A stretch of 64,000 nucleotides of DNA from Endozoicomonas elysicola (GCF_000710775.1 NZ_JOJP01000001.1:438764-502763), one strand, 5' to 3'; counted from the stretch's first letter, positions 46,712 to 55,844 are shown. A program made the numbers and translations. Notes: generated from the sequence alone by a model not told the origin.

Positions 46712-48877
46712 CTAGATTGGAGAAAGGTTGGCGTAGGCCATCATTAACCATTTGGCGCCTTCAGAATCAAAATTGACCTGAACCCGGGCCTGGTTTCCCT
46801 CTCCTTCGTAATTGATGACGATGCCTTCACCGAACACATTATGGTGAACACGCTGCCCAAGAGATAAGCCATGATCGGGTGATGCCGGAGCCATACGGGT
46901 CACAACAGGGCGGGAAATAGTGCCACCGAGGCGAACTTCCTGTAGTAACTCACCGGGTATCTCCCGAATAAATCGTGAAGGCCGGTTCATCGTTTCGCTG
47001 CCATACAGGCGGCGGCTCTCAGCATACGTCAGGTATAAGGTTTCCATGGCGCGGGTTATACCCACGTAACAGAGACGGCGTTCCTCTTCCAGATTGCCCT
47101 CATCCAGTGACATCTTGTGAGGGAACAAGCCTTCTTCCATACCAGCCAGAAATACCAGTGGAAACTCCAGGCCTTTTGCAGAGTGCAGCGTCATCATCTG
47201 TACACTGTCCTGAAACTGATCTGCCTGGTTGGTGCCGGCCTCAAGCGCAGCATGAGCAAGGAAGGCATCCAAAGGTGTCATGGCCTCTGTCTCTTCATCC
47301 AGATCAAGTTCGTCCATATCAAACTGACGGCAGGCATTAACCAGTTCCTCAAGGTTTTCTACTCGAGCCTGGCCTTTTTCTCCTTTTTCTTTACTGTGAT
47401 GATCAATCAGGCCACTCATGGTCACAACATGATCAGAGAGTTCTCCGAGATCGAGTGTTTCGCCGGCATTGCTCATGGATTCAATCAGTTCTACAAAGGC
47501 GGCCATGGACTTGCCTGCTTTTCCGCCAACTACCGACGCATTCACCAGGTTACGCAGGGCCTGCCATAATGATATTTCCTGACTTCGTGCTGCTTCTCTC
47601 AGCTTTTCAACGGTTTTTTCGCCAATACCACGGGTTGGAATATTAATGACTCGCTCCAGAGATGTGTCATCATTGGGGGAGCTGACCAGCCGCAGATAAG
47701 CCAGCGCATTTTTGATTTCTGCCCGTTCAAAGAAGCGTTGTCCCCCATAGATCCGGTAGGGTATTGCAGCCCTGAGCATCGCTTCTTCAAGAATACGGGA
47801 CTGAGCATTGGATCGGTAAAGTACGGCTATATCACTGCGAGCAGTACCTTTGGTAACTGCATCTTTAATACGATCAGTGATGAATCGTGCTTCATCCATC
47901 TCGTTAAAACCGGCGTATAAATGCACCGGCTCACCACTGTCCCCATCGGTGTGCAGCTCTTTACCTAATCGGTCCGGATTATTGGCAATAACGGCGTTGG
48001 CTGCCTGAAGAATGTTACCGGTTGATCGGTAGTTCTGTTCCAGTTTGATGGTCTGAGCATTGGGGAAATCATGAGTAAACTGACGTATGTTCTCAATTCG
48101 TGCACCCCGCCATCCATAGATGGACTGGTCATCATCACCAACCACCATGAGTTTATCCTGGTCACCGGCCAGCAACCTGAGCCAGGCATATTGCACGGCG
48201 TTAGTGTCCTGAAACTCATCGACAAGGATATAGCGAAAGCGCTCACGATAATGCTGAAGAATATCAGCACGCTTCAGCAGTAGTTCGTGAGCACGGAGGA
48301 GCAGCTCGCCAAAATCCACGACCCCCACCTGCTCGCAATATTCATGATAGCGGCGATAGACATCGACCATGGTGCGTTCGAAAGGGTCATAGCCCGGGTC
48401 GATATAATCGGGTCGTAAGCCTTCGTCTTTTTTGCTGTTGATGAACCACTGGGCTTGGCGGGGAGGCCACTTTTGATCATCCAGCTGCATCGCTTTCATA
48501 ATTCGTTTGATGACCCTGAGCTGGTCATCACTGTCCAGAATCTGAAAATTTTCAGGGAGTCCGGTCTCTTTCCAATGGGATCTGAGTAGTCGGTGAGAAA
48601 GACCGTGGAACGTACCTACCCACATACCCCTGGGGGCGATTCCCAGTAACTCCTCAATACGGGATCGCATTTCCGCTGCGGCCTTGTTGGTAAAGGTTAC
48701 TGCCATCACTGAGTAAGGTGACATGGCTTCAGCCTGAACCAGCCATGCAATCCGGTGGACCAGAACGCGAGTTTTACCACTGCCAGCACCTGCAAGCACC
48801 AGCATTGAGCTGACAGGTGCTGCTACAGCACTACGCTGTGCATCATTCAGTGAGTCAAGTATTGAGGTTACGTCCAT
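46712..48877 (-). CDS. uvrD: DNA helicase II (UvrD)
   Basis: A 721-aa SF1 3'-5' helicase for nucleotide-excision and mismatch repair. Motif I AGAGSGKTRVLVHRIAWL (Walker A), motif II VDEFQDTN, motif III VGDDDQSIYGWRGA, motif IV EQNYRST and motif VI VGITRAMETLYL are intact. The C-terminal Tudor-like RNA polymerase-binding end is seen (GQRVHHNVFGEGIVINYEG). Length and start (MDVTSILDSLNDAQRSAV) match E. coli UvrD. No LexA-type operator was found upstream. Confidence 0.97.
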   Translation of the reverse strand: MDVTSILDSLNDAQRSAVAAPVSSMLVLAGAGSGKTRVLVHRIAWLVQAEAMSPYSVMAVTFTNKAAAEMRSRIEELLGIAPRGMWVGTFHGLSHRLLRSHWKETGLPENFQILDSDDQLRVIKRIMKAMQLDDQKWPPRQAQWFINSKKDEGLRPDYIDPGYDPFERTMVDVYRRYHEYCEQVGVVDFGELLLRAHELLLKRADILQHYRERFRYILVDEFQDTNAVQYAWLRLLAGDQDKLMVVGDDDQSIYGWRGARIENIRQFTHDFPNAQTIKLEQNYRSTGNILQAANAVIANNPDRLGKELHTDGDSGEPVHLYAGFNEMDEARFITDRIKDAVTKGTARSDIAVLYRSNAQSRILEEAMLRAAIPYRIYGGQRFFERAEIKNALAYLRLVSSPNDDTSLERVINIPTRGIGEKTVEKLREAARSQEISLWQALRNLVNASVVGGKAGKSMAAFVELIESMSNAGETLDLGELSDHVVTMSGLIDHHSKEKGEKGQARVENLEELVNACRQFDMDELDLDEETEAMTPLDAFLAHAALEAGTNQADQFQDSVQMMTLHSAKGLEFPLVFLAGMEEGLFPHKMSLDEGNLEEERRLCYVGITRAMETLYLTYAESRRLYGSETMNRPSRFIREIPGELLQEVRLGGTISRPVVTRMAPASPDHGLSLGQRVHHNVFGEGIVINYEGEGNQARVQVNFDSEGAKWLMMAYANLSPI

Positions 48878-49093
48878 AAGATTCTTTCAGTCTGGAATTG
48901 ATGCCCCCTTTGATGGGGAGGATATAAGCATGAGTAGTGAGAGTTTAACGAAACTGCGTCATCAGGTCTGCCTGTGTTATGGTTCATTCAGACATAGATG
49001 CCTTTGATGAAAGCAAAATATTTGTATTGAAGTGTATCTAGTCAGGTTATTCATGAGAACAATAATGAACGTATCAATGATGTAGAGCTATTT

Positions 49094-49954
49094 ATGTTAA
49101 GCAATGACCCGATAGTTGAAGTGGGCAAGCAGTATGACAGCCTGAGACGTTCAGAAAAAAAAGTGGCTGACTGGGTTATAAGTGAGCCAGCAACCTGTAT
49201 CAGTCTTAACATTGGGCAGCTGGCTAAGCAGGTCGGTGTCAGTGAACCTACGGTTATGCGCTTTTGTAAGGCTATTGGCTGTACCGGGTTTCAGGATTTC
49301 AAATTGAAGCTCGCTAGGACTTTGGGGGCGGTATCGGTCCCACGGTTTAGCAGCATGAAGTTGGATCGGGATGACAGTGCTGAATCGTTAAAGAATAAAG
49401 TTTTTGATTCAACGATACAGGAGTTAATGCAGGTCAGAGACCGCATGAATATGGTAGGTTTGCAGTCGGCAATAGACGTATTGTGCGATGCTCGTCGAAT
49501 AGAGTTCTTCGGATTTGGTGCTTCTGCAGCCGTTGCCCGCGATGCCAGGCATAAATTCATTCGTTTAAAATCGACAGCCGTTGCCTGTGCTGACCCTCAT
49601 ATTCAGCTCATTTCTGCATCGACCATGACCAGAGATGATGTGGTGGTTGCGATCTCTCAAACAGGGCGATCAAAAGACTTAATCCACAGTGTAAAGCTTG
49701 CTAGAGAGCATGGAGCCTCGATTGTTGGTATCTGCCCTGATAATACGCCGCTGGCAGAATATAGTGATTTTTCCCTTGCGATTGCTGCTGAAGAAAATAC
49801 AGAGCTCTTTACGCCTCTAACGTCCAGAATTGCTCATCTGGTGGTTATTGATGTACTGGCTGCCGGGGTTGCCATGCAGAAGGAACCGGAGCTGGAACAA
49901 CAACTGAAGAGTATAAAAAAAGGATTAAGATCGTTAAGAGTTAAGGATTTGTAA
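49094..49954 (+). CDS. hexR: HexR, RpiR-family regulator of central carbon metabolism
   Basis: A 286-aa regulator with an N-terminal RpiR helix-turn-helix (LAKQVGVSEPTVMRFCKAIG, about 36-55) and a C-terminal SIS sugar-phosphate domain (FFGFGASAAVARDARHKF, about 137-154; AISQTGRSKDLIHSV). Similarity to Pseudomonas HexR is strong over the full length. HexR senses 2-keto-3-deoxy-6-phosphogluconate and controls Entner-Doudoroff and related genes; none are next to it here. It is divergent from uvrD. Confidence 0.92.
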   Translation: MLSNDPIVEVGKQYDSLRRSEKKVADWVISEPATCISLNIGQLAKQVGVSEPTVMRFCKAIGCTGFQDFKLKLARTLGAVSVPRFSSMKLDRDDSAESLKNKVFDSTIQELMQVRDRMNMVGLQSAIDVLCDARRIEFFGFGASAAVARDARHKFIRLKSTAVACADPHIQLISASTMTRDDVVVAISQTGRSKDLIHSVKLAREHGASIVGICPDNTPLAEYSDFSLAIAAEENTELFTPLTSRIAHLVVIDVLAAGVAMQKEPELEQQLKSIKKGLRSLRVKDL

Positions 49955-50069
49955 GATTTATCTTACATATTTATACGACATGAGTGGTTGTCGTAAGCGC
50001 ATGAATTTAATATTTTAGTAATCGTAATCAGGCATCATTTAATAACAAATACAAGAAGAGGATGCTGTT

Positions 50070-50246
50070 ATGGGTAAAGGTAAGAAGGCTGAGAAAGAGT
50101 TCATTCTGGATGAACATCTGATCCGTCCTGAACTTGAGCAGAAAGGTTCCAAGCGCACTTTGCAGATTCGCAGGGCACTTGAGGACAGGGAAGAAGACAA
50201 ACGTCTCAGTGCCATCTTTGGCGAAGATTACTGGGAGGGTACTTAA
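50070..50246 (+). CDS. PA3496-family small protein
   Basis: A 58-aa protein starting MGKGKKAEKEFILDEHLIRP and ending IFGEDYWEGT, with AAGAGGA about 8 nt before the ATG. It has the conserved RR.LED..E.KRL....DYW ending of the gammaproteobacterial PA3496 family, proposed to affect envelope integrity. It is charged, helical and cytosolic. In Pseudomonas members are near hexR-type genes; here it follows hexR on the same strand, 115 nt apart. Confidence 0.85.
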   Translation: MGKGKKAEKEFILDEHLIRPELEQKGSKRTLQIRRALEDREEDKRLSAIFGEDYWEGT

Positions 50247-50263
50247 TCACTTCAGATGAGTAT

Positions 50264-50294
50264 GAGCCTTTACATTTTCCTCAGTTAAAGGCTC
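50264..50294 (+). terminator. Hairpin after the PA3496-family gene
   Basis: A perfect 9-bp stem GAGCCTTTA / TAAAGGCTC with a 13-nt loop, 17 nt after the stop. No long T tract follows. The remaining 270 bp before the znuA Zur box holds no gene that I can support. Confidence 0.55.
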
Positions 50295-50562
50295 GTATCA
50301 ATCATTATTTGGTTTGATAGTTTACCTGCTTTCTTTTTTGGTGCCGTTCACAAGTATTTGGCTCACTTCTACTGAAGATCTTTTACTTGACCTCCTCGTA
50401 ATAATTACTCCCCCCCTTTGCTCCATTGAATAGCCTTCCGCTTATTAAATAAGTACTTTGGTTTAGTTTTTTCGGGATGAGCCTGTGGTGTCATAACGGA
50501 TAAAAATATGACTGAGATCTTAGTTCTGAACTATTAATGGGAGGATCATTTTTTAGATTAAA

Positions 50563-50579
50563 GTGTTATATTATAACAC
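50563..50579. promoter_or_regulatory. Zur box upstream of znuA
   Basis: GTGTTATATTATAACAC, a perfect 17-bp palindrome around a central T, ending 23 bp before the znuA ATG. The core TGTTATA-T-TATAACA is the gammaproteobacterial Zur operator and is shared with the box before zur at 6455-6471. Confidence 0.9.
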
Positions 50580-50602
50580 ATTTGAGTTGAGCGGTTTTTT
50601 GT

Positions 50603-51544
50603 ATGCAGTTCTTTCCTTTTAAACGATCTCTGATGGCTTTGCTATTAATGACTATCAGTCTTTCTGTGACTGCAGAGCCTCTGAAGGTTCTTGCCAGCAT
50701 TAAACCGCTTCAGCTGATAGCTCAAGCAATCACAGAAGGGGTGACCAGTACAGATGTATTGCTGCCACCTGGGAGTTCTCCTCACAGTCATAGCTTGAAG
50801 CCTTCTGATGCTCGCAAGCTCAGAAATGCTGATGTTATTTTCTGGGTTGGCCCCTCCATGGAGTCTTTTCTGCCTAAGATGCTAACGGGCTCAAAAGGCG
50901 TTGTTGCAGTATCCATGATGGATATTCAGGGTATTCGTTTACGTAGCAGTGTAGAGGATGAGGATCATGTTCATCAACACGATGAGGAGCATGATCATGG
51001 TGAATTTGATCCTCATATCTGGTTGAGCACCGAAAATGCGCGAGTCATTGCCCGAGAAATGACTCGAGTATTAGTGTTGGCGGATAAAGCCAACAAGGCA
51101 CAATATCAGGAAAATCTTGAACTTTTTATCAAGAGTATGGATAAGACGGATGCCCGGAACGGGTTGAAAATCAAACAATCTGGGAATAAACCATTTTTTG
51201 TTTTTCATAATGCCTATGGTTACCTGCAGGATCAATATGGTCTGAAGGTTGCCGGTTACTTCACATTAAATCCTGAGCAACAGCCCGGAGCTCGCCATCT
51301 GATAAACTTGAAAGGGCAGCTGAATGAGGCCGGAGCAAGTTGTATTTTCCGAGAGCCACAGTTTCAACCAGCTTATATCGACCGGTTGACTGAAGGGCTT
51401 TCTGTCAGAGTGGGGGTGCTTGATCCTCTGGCAGAAAATATTGAATCTGGACCAGCAAGTTACGCAAACTTCATTAATCAGCTTGTGGATAACATCACTG
51501 AATGTATTCAGAGAGCCGCTAGAATGAATGGTAAAATCAGCTGA
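50603..51544 (+). CDS. znuA: Zinc ABC transporter substrate-binding protein ZnuA
   Basis: A 313-aa periplasmic cluster A-I metal-binding protein. A signal peptide (MALLLMTISLSVTAEP) is followed by the mature protein with zinc ligands H60-region SSPHSHSLKPSDARKL, H in VFHNAYGYLQ (about 208) and the aspartate or glutamate near the C-terminus. The histidine-rich flexible loop (DHVHQHDEEHDHGEFDPH, about 118-135) is typical of ZnuA and serves to capture zinc. It feeds ZnuBC encoded 45 kb away at 4.4-5.9 kb. A perfect Zur box precedes it. Confidence 0.96.
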   Translation: MQFFPFKRSLMALLLMTISLSVTAEPLKVLASIKPLQLIAQAITEGVTSTDVLLPPGSSPHSHSLKPSDARKLRNADVIFWVGPSMESFLPKMLTGSKGVVAVSMMDIQGIRLRSSVEDEDHVHQHDEEHDHGEFDPHIWLSTENARVIAREMTRVLVLADKANKAQYQENLELFIKSMDKTDARNGLKIKQSGNKPFFVFHNAYGYLQDQYGLKVAGYFTLNPEQQPGARHLINLKGQLNEAGASCIFREPQFQPAYIDRLTEGLSVRVGVLDPLAENIESGPASYANFINQLVDNITECIQRAARMNGKIS

Positions 51545-51555
51545 TTAAGCTGATT
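51535..51555. terminator. Hairpin at the convergent znuA / zinc-ribbon gene ends
   Basis: An 8-bp palindrome AATCAGCT / AGCTGATT with a 5-nt loop spans the overlapping stop codons of two convergent genes. It could serve both, though T tracts are short. Confidence 0.4.
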
Positions 51556-51824
51556 CCCATCAGGTTGCCCAGCAGAAGGCTGATGATAATCGAGGCTGGC
51601 AGCAAAGCTGCCAGAAGTGTTACCCACATTTTCAGGTCAGCATATTCCTGGCGAAGGTTCCAGCGTGTGGCTGTATAGGCTTTATCCTCATCTAGCTCTG
51701 TGGATAAGCCACAACCGCTACAGCTAACTTGCCACATCCGGACTCTTTTTTTGCTTGCTTTTCCAACAATCAGGTCTGCAAACATGGCTTTGCTACGGCA
51801 GCAGGGGCAGGGTTTCAGTTTCAT
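51537..51824 (-). CDS. Small zinc-ribbon protein with C-terminal membrane helix
   Basis: A 95-aa protein from the ATG at 51824, backed by GGGAGGAG; a start at 51881 would add 19 odd residues. MKLKPCPCCRSKAMF and QVSCSGCGLSTEL give a CxxC..CxxC zinc ribbon like the Lar (restriction alleviation) family and phage-type zinc ribbons. Residues 70-92 (WVTLLAALLPASIIISLLLG) form one membrane helix, which Lar lacks. The last codons overlap the convergent znuA end. Function unknown. Confidence 0.7.
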   Translation of the reverse strand: MKLKPCPCCRSKAMFADLIVGKASKKRVRMWQVSCSGCGLSTELDEDKAYTATRWNLRQEYADLKMWVTLLAALLPASIIISLLLGNLMGISLIS

Positions 51825-51971
51825 GGCTCCTCCCTGAGAATCATGTATATCCTGAATTTTCAGCTGTCCTCGCAATGGCAATTATTCTCTAACAGCCTGC
51901 TAGCTGATTATACCCTATGTATTCATAGCTTATTAACAAACTTTCACAGCTTATCCACAGGGTGTTCTTTT

Positions 51972-52826
51972 CTATCCTAAAATAATCGTCTTGCTTCCAT
52001 CAACAATGACCCGATCTTCAATGTGGTATCTCAATCCACGAGCCAACACACTTTTCTCAACATCTTTTCCGAGTCTGACCATGTCTTCTGGCAAATGGTG
52101 ATGCCCAACCCTGATAACGTCCTGTTCAATAATTGGGCCTGCATCGAGGATTTCTGTCACATAGTGACAAGTAGCACCGACTAATTTAACTCCTCGTTCG
52201 TAAGCTTGGTGATAGGGTTTAGCTCCCACAAAGGAAGGCAGAAAGCTGTGGTGAATGTTGATCACCCGGCTTGCATAGAGCTCGCAAAGCTGGGGTGGTA
52301 GAATTTGCATATATCGTGCCAGTACCACTGTATCTACACTGTGCTCTTCGAGGAGCGAGGTCATTTTTTCAAAGGCAGGAGCTTTATCATTTTTATCCAC
52401 AGGTACGCAGTGGTATGGAATCCCATGCCACTCAACGTAGCTCCTCAGATCTTCATGATTAGAGATAACACAGGGTATTTCCATTTTCAGATCACCACTG
52501 CGCCAGCGATACAGTAGGTCAGACAGGCAGTGTGCCTCTTTACTGGCCAGCAGGGCTACCCGTGGAGGAATCCCTGAATCATTGATGCGCCAGTCCAAGC
52601 TTAGCTTTTCTGCAATAGGGGTAAAGTGCTTTTTAAATTCCTCCGCAGAAAAAGGCAGGCTTTCCGCCTTAATCTCATTACGCATATAAAAGCGCCCGGT
52701 TACAGGGTCTGAGTGATGATTGGCTTCGACAATCCAGCCACCATGTCGAGCGATAAAATCACTGACGGTTGCTACGATGCCTGTGGAGTCCGGGCAGGAA
52801 ACAAGTAAACGATAAGTTCTGGTCAT
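51972..52826 (-). CDS. purU: Formyltetrahydrofolate deformylase
   Basis: A 284-aa enzyme that releases formate from 10-formyl-THF, balancing the one-carbon pool. An N-terminal ACT domain (residues 5-85, RLLVSCPDSTGIVATVSDFI) precedes a formyltransferase-fold domain. The active site is intact: NIHHSFLPSF (N, H) and the aspartate in VTEILDAGPIIEQDV. Length matches E. coli PurU (280). It is divergent from def, which also acts on formyl groups. Confidence 0.97.
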   Translation of the reverse strand: MTRTYRLLVSCPDSTGIVATVSDFIARHGGWIVEANHHSDPVTGRFYMRNEIKAESLPFSAEEFKKHFTPIAEKLSLDWRINDSGIPPRVALLASKEAHCLSDLLYRWRSGDLKMEIPCVISNHEDLRSYVEWHGIPYHCVPVDKNDKAPAFEKMTSLLEEHSVDTVVLARYMQILPPQLCELYASRVINIHHSFLPSFVGAKPYHQAYERGVKLVGATCHYVTEILDAGPIIEQDVIRVGHHHLPEDMVRLGKDVEKSVLARGLRYHIEDRVIVDGSKTIILG

Positions 52827-52987
52827 GGTGGTTGAAAAAGCGCTTAAAAAACGTAAATTGACCTCCCATTATAAGTATTTGTCGCTGTGAAATCATATTT
52901 TGCTTTATGTTGATCAGTGCTTAGACGGAATTTTCACTGGCTGCTGTGGTCATTACGTTACACTGAGTGATCATAAATAGATGTGGA

Positions 52988-53611
52988 ATGGTTCTGCTAA
53001 TGATAAGTCTGCCTGACAGTCCGGATCTGCTCATCATGGGTGACCCTGTGCTTTTTCAGCAACACCAGCAAGTGAGCGTTGATGACATTCTTACGGATGA
53101 TTTCCAGCGTAACCTGCGGATTCTTCGACAAAGACAATTAGAGGCAAATGGTATCGGTATTGCCGCTCCTCAGATTGGTTGGGGGGCAAGAGTATTGTGC
53201 ATTGGGATCTCTGAAGAGACGAAAAACCGCTACCCCAGTGTGCCAGATATTCCACTTTCATTCTGGATCAATCCTCAGGTCATTGAGGTCAGCAAAGAAA
53301 CCTGCTGGACCTGGGAAGGTTGTTTGTCGGTTCCGGGTATTCGAGGCTGGGTAAATAGGCCGTCGAATCTGAAGGTAAGAGGGTTCGATGACCAAGGGGA
53401 AGCTATTGAGGCCAGTCTCAGTGGTTTTGCGGCCAGGGTCATGCTTCATGAAATAGATCATCTGGATGGGATCTTATTTCCTGATCGAGTTGATGATGGA
53501 AGGTTAATGATCCCAAATGTATCCATGGAAACGCAGAGCAGCTGGCCTGAAAACTGGCCAACCATGAACGCCCGGATTACGCCCCCTGGGACTATTTCAA
53601 CTGATCGGTAG
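52988..53611 (+). CDS. def: Peptide deformylase (additional-type)
   Basis: A metalloenzyme that removes the N-formyl group from nascent proteins. All three motifs are present: GIGIAAPQIG, EGCLSVPG and HEIDHLDGILF (metal ligands C, H, H). The start is uncertain: GTG at 52967, ATG at 52988 or ATG at 53000, none with a good ribosome site; I chose 52988. It is probably not the def-fmt operon copy, since fmt is absent, so it may be a second deformylase. Confidence 0.92.
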   Translation: MVLLMISLPDSPDLLIMGDPVLFQQHQQVSVDDILTDDFQRNLRILRQRQLEANGIGIAAPQIGWGARVLCIGISEETKNRYPSVPDIPLSFWINPQVIEVSKETCWTWEGCLSVPGIRGWVNRPSNLKVRGFDDQGEAIEASLSGFAARVMLHEIDHLDGILFPDRVDDGRLMIPNVSMETQSSWPENWPTMNARITPPGTISTDR

Positions 53612-53704
53612 GGGTGGGATATAAAGCCTGCTAGAGCATCTGTTCCGGGAAGACTGTGCGGTTAACTGCTGATTTGGAGCAAATGCGTCTAAAGCAGTAA
53701 CAAC

Positions 53705-54052
53705 TTAAAAGATATCATCACCGTCTTCCAGGAGACGAGTAGTATCAGAATTGCTTCTCAGACTTTCACGATATCTGCGGCGATTGAGGAGTTTTGTCTG
53801 AGCGATATCAGGAAATTCAGTGAATTGAATAATCTGCTTATCAATTAACAGGTCGATAACATCTTCAAGAACACGTATGAAATCAGCATCGGAAGACTCC
53901 ATGATGCCTGAGCTGATTTCCGGATTGTTCTGTAAGAATAGCTTCAGACTTTCATCATCCATATCAGCACGCTCCCATTCATTGGAAAGCGGCTTGTCGG
54001 AGACAGCACAAATCTGGTTAGTATCATCCCTGAGTACGTAGAGCATATCCAT
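53705..54052 (-). CDS. Conserved hypothetical protein (PA-type, tryptophan-synthase-beta-like name)
   Basis: A 115-aa acidic soluble protein. Residues 1-50 form a short domain (MLYVLRDDTNQICAVSDKP), and residues 58-95 are a conserved helical part (FIRVLEDVIDLLIDKQII..FTEFPD.AQ.KLL.RR). The pattern RVLEDxIxxLxxKxxIxFTxxPxxAQxKLL matches a gammaproteobacterial family annotated by default as 'tryptophan synthase subunit beta like', a name with no functional support. It sits 41 nt after the lipoprotein gene in the nadD-like/nudF cluster. Confidence 0.75.
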   Translation of the reverse strand: MDMLYVLRDDTNQICAVSDKPLSNEWERADMDDESLKLFLQNNPEISSGIMESSDADFIRVLEDVIDLLIDKQIIQFTEFPDIAQTKLLNRRRYRESLRSNSDTTRLLEDGDDIF

Positions 54053-54092
54053 TTCTCTCGTGTTGAGTTAATCAGTATAAACCTTCCTGATA

Positions 54093-54668
54093 CTACTTTG
54101 CTTCTTGAAAAGGCATAGCTGCAAGAAGGTCTGCTATCAGTTTTCGGCTGACTTCATAGGCGCTTTCACCGGGGCGTCCTTCCCCAAGACCATTGATGTC
54201 CCATACCACTTCACCCGAAGATATATCCGTGACTTTCAAGCTTAGCATTGTGGAAAAGCGGTTCTGTTCATCATACTTCCACTCAAGAATCTCACCGGAT
54301 ATAGAGTGACTGATATGGTTATTAATAGCCCACAGTCTTGCTCGCTCAGCCTCATATATATCAGAGAGATAATCAAGGGTGGTGTTTGTTTCTGGTGCTC
54401 TATAAATTGTTGGCTTATTTATGCCCATGGAGGGCAGTTGAACCATGATAATGCGCTCAAGTTGAGTAGAGGCATCCTCTGGTATATTAGTGTGGCTAAT
54501 GAAGGGTAGTACCGCCCAGTTTGCACCGCTGTGAAGCCCTTCCTGGTCTAAATTGGGAAATATGCTATTCCTTGTCTGACATCCTGTTAGTGCAGCCGAA
54601 AGCAGGCCAAGGAGACAGATAAAGGCAAACCGTTGCTGGAATCTGCCTGTGAAGTGTTTATTTTTCAT
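54093..54668 (-). CDS. Hypothetical lipoprotein
   Basis: A 191-aa protein with a lipoprotein signal (FICLLGLLSAALTGCQ, cysteine about residue 30) and a compact alpha/beta domain with WAVLPFISHTNIPEDA, then a C-terminal WDINGLGEG..ESAYEVSRKLIADLL. The fold suggestion is a PelC/LpoB- or FlgP-like 'curli-like' periplasmic domain (AVLPF..., ..A...E), which is an inference from pattern only. It overlaps the end of nudF by 11 nt, so it belongs to that operon. Confidence 0.7.
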   Translation of the reverse strand: MKNKHFTGRFQQRFAFICLLGLLSAALTGCQTRNSIFPNLDQEGLHSGANWAVLPFISHTNIPEDASTQLERIIMVQLPSMGINKPTIYRAPETNTTLDYLSDIYEAERARLWAINNHISHSISGEILEWKYDEQNRFSTMLSLKVTDISSGEVVWDINGLGEGRPGESAYEVSRKLIADLLAAMPFQEAK

Positions 54669-55272
54669 GTTGGCATAACTCGTGATGATGCAGCTTTAGC
54701 CATTGCAGTGCAATGACCGCTGGAGCGTTGGCTATCCGACCATCTTCCACCATATCATAAGCTTCTGGGAAGGGAAGAACATGAACCTTGATGTCCTCAC
54801 CTTCATCTGCCACACCAAAAATACCACCAGCAATACTGGCATCCACCAGGCCACAGAATAGTTTCAGTTTTTCATTACTGGCACCGGGGCTGACATAAAA
54901 GTCAGATACGGGCATCAGAGAGGTAACTTTATAGCCTGTTTCTTCCTCTACCTCGCGAAGAGCGACCTCTTCCAGTGTTTCTCCAGGCTCACTGATACCT
55001 GCAACCACTTCCAGTAGCCAGGGGTCATCCTCGCTTAGAAAAGGGCCCATGCGGAATTGTTCCACGAGAACTACCTGGTCCCGTAGAGGGTCAAATAAAA
55101 TGACGCCAACAGAGGGAGGTCTTACCGTTGCTTCACGAATTAAAGGACGGCTGACTCCGCCCTTAAAGAGTCCATGGGTAATGGTGTACTTAAACAGCTT
55201 CAGAAAGCCTGAGTAGGCCTTTGTCTCTTCCTGAACCTGTACATCGCTGGCATCAAGACCCGAAAGCTTCAT
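54658..55272 (-). CDS. nudF: ADP-ribose pyrophosphatase (Nudix)
   Basis: A 204-aa Nudix hydrolase of the ADP-ribose type, giving AMP and ribose 5-phosphate. The Nudix box is G-ISEPG-ETLEEVALREVEEETGY (about 94-116), with the catalytic REVEEETG core. The N-terminal dimerisation region and the Pro about 15 residues after the box (YVSPGASNEKL) suit the NudF subgroup. It overlaps the NadD-like gene by 4 nt (ATGA) and the lipoprotein gene by 11 nt. Confidence 0.93.
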   Translation of the reverse strand: MKLSGLDASDVQVQEETKAYSGFLKLFKYTITHGLFKGGVSRPLIREATVRPPSVGVILFDPLRDQVVLVEQFRMGPFLSEDDPWLLEVVAGISEPGETLEEVALREVEEETGYKVTSLMPVSDFYVSPGASNEKLKLFCGLVDASIAGGIFGVADEGEDIKVHVLPFPEAYDMVEDGRIANAPAVIALQWLKLHHHELCQHEK

Positions 55273-55844
55273 GAGTTCCCTGTCTGGTATAAGTTGTGAT
55301 TCATAATAAAAGCCTGAACAGAAGGTAGCAGCATATTCAAACCCTGTTGAAGATCATCATCGGCTACTTTTGAGGATTCAAGAATTCTGCGAACATCACT
55401 GCTACGGATTGCAACCCGTTCAATGGCGGTGAATATTGGCCATCGTTCCTCAATTTCTTTCGATTTGTAAAAACGTTTCCAGGTTTCCGGCCTAGCGTTG
55501 TCCGGCCCCCTGATGAAGGAGATTTCAGCTTGGCCTTGGTATTTCCTGGCAAGCGCTTCCATCAGGTCGTATGTGTATACTGGCTTATCAGGGTTCTGTT
55601 CCAGAAGTGTTGCTTCCAGATCGCAGACCTCTAAAGGGCAGCCAACATCTGCATCATCAATAAAGCACTTCAGCATCTGTAGACGGAGACTGAATGGCTG
55701 GGGATTTTTATCAAAAGCGTGAAAAGCACTGGGAACCAGCAGTATGTCATCATGACAGGTAGCAGCCTGCTGCAGAACATCCAAGTGTCCAAGTGTTGGT
55801 GGGTCAAATGCTGAGCCGAAAACCCCCAGCTTCATACGGCTCAT
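55269..55844 (-). CDS. NadD-like nucleotidyltransferase
   Basis: A 191-aa protein of the adenylyltransferase fold. The GSAFDPPTLGHLDVLQQA segment gives the (H/T)xGH signature as TLGH, and the C-terminal IRSSDVRRIL matches the ISSTxxR motif. The family makes NaAD/NAD from mononucleotides. It differs from typical NadD in the middle (HAFDKNPQPFSLRLQMLKCF), and the housekeeping nadD usually lies beside rsfS/proA, so this may be a second, NMN-directed enzyme. Close coupling to an ADP-ribose hydrolase suggests NAD salvage. GGAGA lies 7 nt before the ATG. Confidence 0.82.
   Translation of the reverse strand: MSRMKLGVFGSAFDPPTLGHLDVLQQAATCHDDILLVPSAFHAFDKNPQPFSLRLQMLKCFIDDADVGCPLEVCDLEATLLEQNPDKPVYTYDLMEALARKYQGQAEISFIRGPDNARPETWKRFYKSKEIEERWPIFTAIERVAIRSSDVRRILESSKVADDDLQQGLNMLLPSVQAFIMNHNLYQTGNS

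Noticed and set aside
48878-49093. Possible LexA operator before uvrD
   Set aside because: No CTG-N10-CAG palindrome of adequate quality was found in the intergenic region.
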